Shown in pieces: positions 46,071-55,599 of a DNA stretch of 64,000 nucleotides. Within the stretch, counting starts at the first letter, position 1, and every line of letters begins with the position of its first letter. Where the stretch lies: assembly GCA_947095585.1 (NCBI GenBank), contig OX352763.1:98993908-99057907 (forward strand), given 5' to 3'. The translations under genes were made by a program, and so were the position numbers. The notes under the pieces were generated by a model. The model was not told the DNA's origin, searched no databases, and was given only the letters and a program-made list of their open reading frames with translations. This DNA is from Nephrocerus scutellatus. Its lineage: Eukaryota > Arthropoda > Insecta > Diptera > Pipunculidae.

Positions 46071-47724
46071 TCTTAATTACAAAGCCCTTATCCAATTTAT
46101 ATTGAACCACAATTTTTAAAATGATAAAGGTTTACAGAAACAAATTTTTGTAATATTACCTCAAAATAATATTTGGTAATGCTTACAAATTCCATCCAAA
46201 ATCAAATGTTTCACTGTACATCATCAGAAAACTGTCAAAAAAAAATTGTAATCCATATGGATGTGTTTCATTCGATTCAAATGGCAGACCAGAATGAGAA
46301 ATAAAATGGAAATTTTTCACGTTTTAGGAATTTATTTAAAATTATTGTACATTACAAGTCATCACTTAAATTGAGGGCGGAGGAAATTGTATGGAAGGAC
46401 TGTATGGTTTTCTGCGTATTCTCGCTCTATCGTCCTAAAGACATGGCAAAGCGTAAGCATCACATACCAGTTCTTCATCGTCGTCATGCAAACGTAACAT
46501 ATCTACGAGCACAGAAAAAAATTTAAGGAATAAAATTCCGAATAATTTTTCTGGATTTGTGTTCTACTCCTCGAGTCGTATCATCAGCAGGTGCAGAAGG
46601 AGCAGCATTATGTCGGATTGCGTTCGTCGGGGATGGGACATGGGAAGCTATGAAAAGTCATCAGCCTCCTATGCGCCAACATCCAAACTATCGTACTTCC
46701 ACTTCATCATTTCCAAGCGGTACCGCCGCTCTTATTTAAATTTCCATAAATCAAGACTTAGTGTCCTGAGACTTGGAAGCAAAAAATGATATTTTTTTTT
46801 TCAAACCGCTGGTATTTTTTGCGATTCTCCATATTCTTCTTCTTCTTTTATAAATAATATGTGACGAATGTTTCGCTGGTGATTTTTCATAGTTTCACAC
46901 CTTTGCTGAAATGCCATCAGATATGGGCTGCATCAGGCAAAGAATTTCAGATTCAGCGCGCACACATCTCATGCAAATATGTGCTACAAAAAAAATCACA
47001 GGATGATTGTAAGAAGAGTGGGGTAAGGAGACAAAAACAACCCCAAAATCAAATACAGAAATCTCACACTACCGCTAACAAACCGGAGCGAATATCCTTT
47101 TTATATACATATATGTATGTATGTAGTCCAACAGCGAACAATGTTGGACGTGACACCTTTAAAAAAATTGACGACATTTGTCGTTTTGATTGCGCGCAAA
47201 AATTACACTTAGCCACCATAACCGGGCTTGTCGGTTGGTTTCTTATTCTTTTTTGCTCCCCCTCCCCCAGCCTCGTCATTTTTTCTTGCTGTGAATTTAG
47301 ATTTTCTAAGCTAAGATACAGCAAGTGGCGTATTGTGAGAAATTCAATTTTTTTATTTATGCCCGACAAACTGTAGCACTGCTGAGAATGACACACGAGT
47401 ATTTGCAGAGTCAGTAACAGTTGCAGTTGCTGCTTTCTTTTTTCATTACTTTCATTTCAGTTTCATGTATTCGTACATTCTGCTGGAGGTTATGTGACAA
47501 AGCTTGACTGGACAGGCACCATGCACCTTTAGTTATCAAGTCGCATGATATGTTCCCATTAACAGCATCAAAAAAAATCCTTAAAAGAAATTAAATTGAA
47601 ATTTCTAATTTGCATTTTCACAGATGTGCTTAAGTAATAAATTATTTGTAAGTCAAAGTACAGGAGAGTAAAGCAAAAAAAGTTTCGTACCTGATTCGAA
47701 ATATCCTCGGTTGAAGTACACAGC
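46071..47724. other. Non-coding, nothing recognised
   Basis: AT-rich. Open frames at 46,557-46,789 and 46,861-47,376 lack recognised motifs and have opposite-strand partners. An ATGT microsatellite lies near 47,107-47,124. Confidence 0.4.
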
Positions 47725-48672
47725 ATAAATATTCCTCATCGTCATCATTATATTTGAATCTACAATCGCGATCCGGTACTGGCCTTCTGCAAAAAAGTTT
47801 GGCATCCCTAAACTCTGGGTAGATGGTCTACACTGTCTCCTAGCGTGTACTGGCTTGGATTGGCCTGATCGCTGATCGCTAATGTATCCCATAAATCGTA
47901 CAGCCCAAAGAATTTCCGAGCAGGATTATCTTTGCTTATGCGAACTAGGTCCTCGGATCTTAATCTTATTTCTTAATCATTATGACGACGATGACATAGC
48001 AGTAAATCACGTAGATCTCATTATCATTTGATCTCCGGAATCGTCCTTTCTCAAATGCGGAGCCAAACAGTATTCGTAAGACATTTCTCTTGCACGCGGC
48101 TAAGAGATCGGATTGCTTTTTGCTAAGCACCCTAGTATCGGATGAATATGGCTTATACACCACCACAATTTTGGTCGCAGACGTGGCCACGATGTACTTT
48201 CTTTGCTCTCAGTTATGTGCAGGAGAAGATTTCGTGCCGCCCACTCTATCTGGACAAAAACTTCTGTACAGCTATTGGGTTTCTACTAACGACGTCATTA
48301 TCGTCTGATTATCGTCTGGATGGGCTTACAGACAATTGTTCCTTTCGCAGTTACATCAGACTTTTGGATCACTTTTTCGAACACCCGGTTGAAAAAAACG
48401 CAGGTCACTCCACCTCTTGTCGGAGCCCCTTGAAGATGTTGAATTGGTTTGATAGTGATCCGGATATCTTAACTTGGCTTATAACCTACATCGCCGTGCC
48501 AGTTTAATGCGATGTTTCCTGGTATCGTTTCTTCCTTCCTTACGTGCACTATTAGTTCATGAATTGCTTTGTGTAGTGCGGGAAGTCCTAATTTTATCAG
48601 CTTCGCTGGATACCATTTGATCCCGAGACTTGATTATTTTTGAGACGATTTATCACTTTGCTAACGTCGTCT
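47725..48672 (-). pseudogene. RTE-A LINE copy 7, RT to 3' end, decayed
   Basis: Minus-strand order from 48,672 down: the RT finger block, TATAAGCCAAGTTAAGATAT (palm entry), a decayed GLRQGD..CVF region near 48,430-48,380, then SDTRVLSKKQSDLLAACKRN (48,150-48,090) and the C-terminal block ending in an ATG-rich tail (complement near 47,735-47,755). The 3' end lies at the low coordinate. Many small deletions and stops. Confidence 0.8.
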
Positions 48673-48678
48673 TTATGT

Positions 48679-48905
48679 GGGCGCCGTGGCTCAGTGGAAA
48701 TGCGCATGGCTATTGAGCAGAAGGTTCGTGGTTCGAATCCCAGTAACACCAAAAGTATTTTCACGGTGTCCCACCTCTAGCGAATGGGTGACAAACGCAC
48801 AGAGAGTAATAACTTATCACGGAAAGAGCTTTTCAATTCGCCGTTCGAATCCGGCCTTAAATTGTAGATCCCTTTCATTTTTGTCCAAAAATGTCCAAAA
48901 AATGG
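48679..48905 (+). repeat. tRNA-derived SINE, 3'-shortened
   Basis: Head GGGCGCCGTGGCTCAGTGG at 48,679, B box GGTTCGAATCC near 48,729, body CCCACCTCTAGCGAATGGGT and GTAGATCCCTTTCATTTTTG. The last third and ATT tail are missing. It abuts the 5' side of RTE-A copy 7. Confidence 0.85.
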
Positions 48906-49170
48906 TCACCGGATATTGCCATCCAAATCCTTAGTTTTTTTTTATAATTTGCGCACGTGTAAATGGGTTTGTTTCGTTATAAAAGATTGTTTTCCTCATT
49001 TTATTATGCTGTCCACGTCAGTATATAACGAGCTTAACATATGTAGTTGTTTGAGTTCTACATGAGGAGTGGAGGGACGTTCATCAGAATTATCTGAGAA
49101 GCTGAGAGTACTGTCTTCAGCGAAAGATATAATAAGATTAGAAGTAATGTACAAGAGATCATTAATAATA

Positions 49171-49640
49171 AAACAACCCATAAAAATTAAAATTTTTCTT
49201 GTAAATTCTCTAATCGGGGATACACACACACACACTGCGTGCTCGTTTTGTGGCAAAATCATCCACCAAATGCCGCAGCGGCAGCGAACAGCGCTGCTCA
49301 GAAAGCACAGAGCTCAGACTTTGCCGTGATCTGATGCGATATAGCGATATTTAAAAATTGTATATTGGGGTCCCCAAGGGGCCGATCGCTCCAAATTTTT
49401 ACAAAAAGTGTTTCCCATCGAAGACACACATGTGTATGGGTAAATTTTGTAAAATATTTGTATGGGAGACCCCCGACCCCGCGGCCCGAGGGACCTAGAA
49501 AGTGTTGTCATGGGAGATATACATGTGTGCAAAATTTCAATAAAATCGGGCTGTAGGAAGTGGGTTAAAAATTGATCACAAGATTTGGCCAGCCAGCCAG
49601 CTAGCCACGGGCAAGTGAAGTTAATACAGAGAATTTAAAA
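49171..49640 (-). mobile_element. ACATGT-family repeat, copy 6 (subfamily I)
   Basis: Right end AAACAACCCATAAAAATTAA at 49,171, AC run (49,222-49,235), conserved GGCAGCGAACAGCGCTGC block (49,277-49,294), two monomers with ACACATGTGTA, a CCAGCCAGC microsatellite slot (49,587-49,605), and left end GAAGTTAATACAGAGAATTT at 49,617-49,636. It is shorter than copy 5 by loss of part of a monomer. Confidence 0.85.
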
Positions 49641-49641
49641 A

Positions 49642-49757
49642 TTAGAAAGAGCGTCGGAAACAAAACAGAGCCATGGGGAACGGCAGCATTTATCTGATGT
49701 ATTTTAGACTTGAAACCGTCTAAAACAACTTGAATTGAGCGGTCCGAAGTAATGGAT
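49642..49757 (-). pseudogene. CR1/L2-like LINE RT fragment, copy c
   Basis: On the minus strand reads SDRSIQVVLDGFKSKIHQIN and then PHGSVLFPTLFLIF, the RT motif B region also seen at 57,290-57,380. Sandwiched between an ACATGT copy and an RTE-A endonuclease scrap. Confidence 0.75.
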
Positions 49758-50085
49758 ATTTTTTTGCGGAAACTTTGTACTAGCAACCATCAATTTTTTA
49801 TTCTACCCCGAAGATTTGATTCACTTTGGTATATGTCAGATATTTCCTGGATTGCTGTTATGTCAGCTAACTGCTGTGCAGCTCGAGATATAAATAATGA
49901 GCGCACGTCCCATAGGGGGTAAATGTCAAATCGTTTATCCCTTTTGTTTGTCGTTGATCAGTTATAGTTCCGAGACTACTTGTTAGTACCGTTCTTTCAA
50001 CGGGCGAGGTTACTAGCCTCGCGCCATCCTTACTTTCAACGGATTAGACCGATTATTCAGCTTTTCTTTTATTGGGAGCAATGTT
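49758..50085 (-). pseudogene. RTE-A LINE copy 8: 5' UTR and start of endonuclease
   Basis: Complement of the 5' part of RTE-A copy 2: the GCGCGAGG..AGTAACCTCGCCCGT leader block (about 49,995-50,025), GAAAAGCTGAATAATCGG, CTCGAGCTGCACAGCAG and GACATAACAGCAATCCAGGA, then an internal jump to the GTTGCTAGTACAAAGTTTCC block. It confirms the 5' boundary region seen at 7,685-8,010. Non-functional. Confidence 0.75.
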
Positions 50086-50645
50086 TTTAAATATTCAGTA
50101 TCTATATACTTATAATCCAAGATTTTAACGGACGCACGACCCTTGTTGTTTTAAAAGATTTTAAAACTGAGACTAATTATTGTCAGTATGCTTATAAAGT
50201 AATTCAAAAACTGTTAACAGAGATATCAACCAAAAGGGCAGCAATTGTTTTAGTGAGTCTCATACTTTTGTTTCAGTGATTCTCAAACTTTTCTTACAAT
50301 GGTTCCCAAAGTTTTCTTTCCTTCAGTTATTCACAAACTTTTAACTTTAAAATTTATAACGGAATGGTTCTCAATTCGCCGTTCGGATCATGGCTTCGTT
50401 TAGCCAATAAGTCATCTCTTTTGTCCAATAATCCTTTCAAAAACTTTCTTGAACCAATCATGTGAATTAGAGACGAATCGAATTTGTTGTTTGCTTATTA
50501 ACCTGCAAATTAAACCTGACGTTTATTCAAATAAAATTGTTAGCATGTTACTGACAGCAAAAAATGTTAATAACATATTTTCAAGAAGTTTACAATTCCT
50601 TAAATGACTTTAATTTTTAATTCTTTTTGTAAACACTCATCTCAG
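50086..50645 (+). other. Probable intron sequence upstream of the Nup88-like exon
   Basis: AT-rich, no coding motif. It ends in a pyrimidine-rich stretch and AG dinucleotides (50,641-50,656) suitable as a splice acceptor. Confidence 0.45.
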
Positions 50646-50802
50646 CCTTACCACAGACGTTTCAAGTAGAGAATGTTTTGGATTCCACGGAAGGATCATT
50701 AATAGCCTTGAGTGGATCACGAGGTCTTACATTGCTCGAACTACCACGACGTTGGGGACAAAATAGCCAGTTCATGGAAGGCAAAGAAGTAATTACATGC
50801 GG
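50646..50802 (+). CDS. mbo: Internal exon of a Nup88-like nucleoporin (Drosophila members-only homologue)
   Basis: One internal exon of a host gene. From 50,657 it reads TFQVENVLDSTEGSLIALSG, SRGLTLLELPRRWGQ, then NSQFMEGKEVITC and two bases of a Gly codon before GTAAGT at 50,803 (phase 2). Nup88 is a nuclear pore protein on the cytoplasmic side that works with Nup214 in CRM1-dependent export; the fly gene is members only. Its N-terminal beta-propeller has a blade with the pattern GxxGLxxLELPxRWGxxxxFxxGK, which this exon matches closely. Two acceptors are possible: AG at 50,644-50,645 or AG at 50,655-50,656; the start given uses the first. No stop or frameshift, unlike everything else here. 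Flanking exons were not found and may lie outside the window, in keeping with transposon-filled introns. Confidence 0.75.
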
Positions 50803-52269
50803 GTAAGTTCTTGTTGTTGTTCTTGTATTTCCGTATGCGCTCGTTGAAAGTTTGCTAAAATTACAATACACAAATTTGCAATTCCAATTGGCCAAGGCAA
50901 AGTATGTTACCGCTAATGGCATTCTCAAAAATAAATGCTCGTAGATATTAATATAAATATCAAAATGCCATTAAGTCTAATGGCAGGAAAATGATAAAAA
51001 TTTAAGAAAAAAATCGTCATTAGTCATCCTTGAAGTTGTTTAATGATATACTACTATAATGGTGACGTTTAATGGTGACTCTAAGCAGGTGCTCCTAGAA
51101 ACTTTCCTGGTAGGCATTATTTGAATACGGTGTTGTGATGTGCTGTATGAGTCTCTGTCCTTCTTACGGTCGAAGATATCGAAAGTTGAAAGAAGGTAAG
51201 ATGTAAATTACATTACCCATCTGTATTTTATTACTTAATCACAGGGACGAAGAGCCGACCAAGACGCTTGATCTTATTTTGCTGAATATTCCGCGCGAGT
51301 AATACTTAATATAAAACTCGCTTATCGCGTTCACCTCAAGACCGTTAAAAAGGATAATGGTAATAAGTCAATAATATTGCTTTATATATTTTCTCCTTTT
51401 CCATTCATCCACACCACAATAATTCGCGCTCATAATTATCCTTTGCAGCTATAAATTTTGGTATTTAAAAACTGACGGTTGAAGCTGACTTTGTATTATT
51501 AGCAGTAAAAATGTAAAGATGCAAAGAGTGAACTTTCTCGCCCTGCAATCAGGATCTATATTTTCGTTGGAATAATATACGAGTACGTTAACCGTAAAAT
51601 ATAGAACTTCAGAGCCTTATTCAGTAAATACAGAATGCATAGTGCGATGTCGTTGGTATATCCTCGCAGCAGACATCAACGACTTATCAAACTCGCGATG
51701 GTGGTGGCAAAGTCATTTTATTACTTTAATTGCAATTCTATGCAAATCGCGTAACAAGCCGAACGGAAATTCCCTTCAGATCGTTCGTTGTTCTTCGTTC
51801 GTTGCGGCTTTTATTGCCTTTTGAGTCAAAAATTGCTATGGGTGTCCTTTTGTATTGTTTGTCGTTAAAGTCCATCTTTGCGGAGAAGTTCAGAAAACGT
51901 TCGGCGCAAAATTCATTCACAAAACGAAAAGTTGCTTCAAAATTGTCGACATCTTACTTCCTTTTTATGATGATGCTTAGGCCGCGTTCAGTATAGTTGT
52001 CTTATCGTATAGCGATTCTCTAAAACTGCACCAAATTCATTGGGTCGCGATTCAGAGCGTATTATCATTTTAGGAGTAATTCCGGTAACGCAAAGAAACT
52101 ATCGAAAATTATTACGTACAAAATGCATTCCACGAATAATTTCGCATTCAAAGGTTTCCTTCTTCCATTCTGATTATTACAATTGTGGGGCTTCCCAAAA
52201 GGATGAAAGTATCCTGCAGTTTGAAGGCTAATTTTTCATTTAAGTTTTATGTATGTGGTTTCATAAAAT
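50803..52269 (+). other. Probable intron sequence downstream of the Nup88-like exon
   Basis: Starts with a good donor (GTAAGT). AT-rich; no following exon was recognised. Open frames at 51,642-51,996 occur on both strands and show no motif. Confidence 0.4.
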
Positions 52270-52640
52270 CATTAAAATATAGCATTTTTTACAATACGCG
52301 TATGACACGTGTCGCATATGTTGCGTGTGGCGCGTGTGATGGGTTGAAATTTTTTGTTTTTCGACTTCTTTGAGGTCCTTTTTAACCACCCTTTACACTT
52401 TCTAGAGAGCTGAAATTTTGTGAGTGTCTAAGTCGAAAATAGCATTTTTTATATTCCCCGTATGACGCGTGTCGCGCGTGTGATGGGTTGGAATCGCGCC
52501 ATTTTCTCATTTTTTGATTTCATTTTTAACCACCTTTTGCACGACCTAGATGGCTGAAATTTTGTGATCGGCTCAACGGCTCAACGATATCACTAGATTG
52601 ACGCGTGTCGCAAGTCGCGATTGGCGCATGTGATGCATGA
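52270..52640 (+). repeat. Imperfect tandem repeat, ~150-160-bp unit, about 2.3 copies
   Basis: ATAGCATTTTTTA..CGTATGACACGTGTCGC at about 52,279 recurs as ATAGCATTTTTTA..CGTATGACGCGTGTCGC at about 52,439 and in shortened form near 52,595 (TTGACGCGTGTCGC). Between them lie TTTTTAACCACC and GCTGAAATTTTGTGA blocks in each unit. Confidence 0.75.
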
Positions 52641-52819
52641 AAAAAAGTAAATACCTTGAAATAGGGTCCGACCTCAAAAACAGATTTTGGCGATTATAAC
52701 TGCGACTGTGTGGCGTGTTTGGATGTATATATAAAAGTTTATAGATAGAAGTTTTTTTACATATTCTTTATAATGATTCATCTTATCAAAAATTAATGTT
52801 CCTATTTTCTGTATTATCA

Positions 52820-53316
52820 AAGCCTACTATAGTCTGTCAAGACTCTTCAAATCCAGGAACTTAACCATAAAATCCAAGCTGCTGGTATATAAGACAATGG
52901 TCACACCAGTATTAACATATGGATCCGAGACTTGGGTGCTTAGCAAAAAGCATTCTGACCTCTTCGCTGCATTCGAAAGAAAAGTCTTACGACGAATTCT
53001 TGGCTCCGTATGTGAGGAAGGACGATTCCGAAGACTCTATAATGATGAGATCTACGAGCGTTACCGCGATGTCGACATCGTGAAGAGAATTAAGCACGGT
53101 AGGCTCCGGTGGACATGAGACCCAGCTCGCATGAGCGAAGAGGATCCTGTTCGTAAATTCCTTTGCGGTAGGATTTATGGAACACGACAGCGGGGCTGGC
53201 CAAACCTACGCTGGTAGGATGGCGTAGACCAGGACGCTCAGAGTTTAGGTGCAGAGACTTTTTGCGGTAGGCCAGGACCGGATACCGGTTCTAGAGCCAA
53301 ATATGATGATAAGGAA
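52820..53316 (+). pseudogene. RTE-A LINE copy 9, 5'-truncated 3' end
   Basis: Begins at AAGCCTACTATAGTCTGTCA and reads, from 52,897, VLTYGSETWVLSKKHSDLFA, then LRRILGSVCEEGRFRRLYND and KRIKHGRLRW. It continues in another frame to the tail GAGCCAAATATGATGATAAG. This is the cleanest RTE-A C-terminal block here apart from a stop after RLRWT and a short deletion near 53,250. Confidence 0.85.
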
Positions 53317-55128
53317 ATGGAGAGCTGAAAAGCTCCACTTTACTATCTTATCATCATTTAGTTTATCAAAATTAAACTTCATCAAAAAATACAATATTTT
53401 GTCAATCTCTCAATCATGTTACGTGAATTGTGAATAAAGGCTTACAGAAAGATCTTTAAACCTGCGTCTATTTTTCAGATAATAAATATAACAAAAAGAT
53501 TGCATTATTTTAACGGCATTAATTTTACAGTATTTTCTCTTATGTGTGTTTTGAAAAAGAAGGAGACATTTGGCTTAGATGTTTGTGCAACCGTACTTAT
53601 TCAGTTGATGTGATGTATGTATGTCGAGTAGATCATTTATCAACTATGCTTTATTCAAGGTCCTCACTACCTTATACAAAATATCTCACCTCTAGCTATC
53701 TTCATACATATATACCCACATATACTGCATATAATATCCAATTCCACATCACTCAAAAGCGTAACAATGTGGGCGTAGCCAGCAACTCTTTTTATTTTTA
53801 ATTCCCTTTGCATTCGACTGGCAAAAGGATTAATGAAATAAAAGTATCTTTTTAAGACTAACAGAATGAAAAAAAAACCCAGGGATTTTTCTACGAGGAT
53901 CTTACCAAGTATTCAGTCCATCCGTACGACGTACACGATTAAAATTACAATGAAACGCATTCCTTTGCGACAACAATAGCGGCGTTCGCACTTGTGCGCT
54001 TTGTTTAACCCTTTATCTTAATTTTATGACCAAAACGCGTGTAGAATTTTTTAACTAAAAATAATGTGTAAGTAGGCAGGTTGGGTGAAATACCATTATA
54101 GAGCATTGTTAGGGGAGGGGTAACGATTTTTAGGAAATTACGAACAAAAAAAAAATTGGGTGTCTTGTAAATACACAACTCAGACTCAGAGCTTTCATTA
54201 GCGTATTTTTTTCGAATGGTGGGGAACTACTCGTATAATTGTAGACCCACCGACCTACAGATTGCAAGGTTCCTTTTTAGCTTCCGTCATGTGGAACAAC
54301 TGGGAAAGAGTTTTTAAAATCGGAAGGTATTCTTTTCTCACCCCGGCTACAACTTTTGTATAATTATGAGGCGTATGCGGAAAAAAATTATACGCACAGC
54401 AGAATTTTTATTGGTCTTCATGGCAAATTAAGAAAAAAATTAGATTGTCCTTTTTCGGTTGTGACGGCGGCGGTGGCAACAGTAGCAATGTGCGGTGTAT
54501 CTCCGGGCGAGAACGACGACAACGAAGACTTATCCCTTAACTGTGTTTGTTTTGTAAATTTGTATAGGATTCGTCTGTTTGTCCTTTTCCGTTCGTCAAG
54601 AAGGGTTAAAGGCGACGCACACGATCCTTTTCCATGGAACAATTCGGTATCCTTATTTTTGTGTAAAAACATAGATATGGAGCACAAATTGAATTTATAC
54701 CTGATGGGCGATGTAATGCTAGCTCTGTTCTGCTCTTAGCGTACAATGTCTAGTCGTTGAGATTAGATAAAAATTCTAATAATTTTATGCTTTTTATTCT
54801 GCCAGCAATCCACGACGAACAAGTGTGAGTGTGTATACCATACGATAATAATATTTATTATTTCGTTAAATTTGAATTTGTGGTAATGGATGGAACATTT
54901 GTAATTGTTGACGAGGAAGTAAACTCATTTGAGCAATTGATAAGGTTTGTTTCCGTACGAGTTAATAGAATTGAATATATGCCTAATAAAAGTTCACTTT
55001 TTGTGATAATGATGAAGTACTTGGAATAAATTAGGGTTGTTACAGGCCTGCTGAAAGCGTTTGTCTCACATTTATATTTGTCAAAAGAAACCTCAGCAAA
55101 TTAAGCTGAATTTTAGGTATATTTTGGA
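53317..55128. other. Non-coding, nothing recognised
   Basis: AT-rich. A 127-codon frame at 54,356-54,739 is open but a long opposite-strand frame overlaps it and no domain was recognised. Confidence 0.4.
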
Positions 55129-55230
55129 TCGGAAGGAAACCGCCCTTCTGCAATGGAGTACCGCAAGGTGTACTAATTAGACCCTTTTTACTTTTCTTAT
55201 TTAAAAAACAAAGATCGGTACAGACATTTC
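55129..55230 (+). pseudogene. Short LINE RT scrap (motif B)
   Basis: Reads NGVPQGVLIRP followed by LLFLF, resembling GVPQGSVLGPLLF, RT motif B of CR1/Jockey-type LINEs. Too short for family assignment. Confidence 0.4.
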
Positions 55231-55590
55231 GGTGACATCTCCTGGCCTATCTTCTGTTCACGTATGACTTGCTGTATTCTTAGCAGCTTAGTAGTATCGT
55301 CAGATGGTTTCTAACTAGACATGCCTCCTCATAGTCTGATGGCTTATGCATCCGATAGTTATTGCAGGCCATCTTCGTATGATTTCCCGTTTACAATTAC
55401 ACTCTCAGCCTCGTTTGCGCTGCTTAACGGGTAAGGAAATATTCGGTCGTAGAGAGATGGACAGCGGGACAGTGTATGTCATTGCTGTGATAGTCGCTCA
55501 ACTCTTGATGTTGTAAAGGCATAACATTTGCAACAGTTTGTTTGGGTGCTGTTATTATTCTTTCACACCACGGTTTGTTTCGATTTTAAC
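55231..55590. other. Non-coding or fully decayed LINE sequence
   Basis: No motif recognised between the RT scrap and the next LINE endonuclease. Confidence 0.3.
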
Positions 55591-55599
55591 AGAGTGTGT

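Noticed and set aside
46861..47376. 171-codon plus-strand open frame as a gene
   Set aside because: Low-complexity, no domain, and a 110-codon frame lies opposite; likely chance.
50803..52269. Second Nup88-like exon
   Set aside because: I searched for sequence continuing the propeller blade after an AG acceptor and found no open stretch with the expected motifs.
54356..54739. 127-codon plus-strand open frame as a gene
   Set aside because: A long minus-strand frame overlaps it, and no motif or exon structure was visible.
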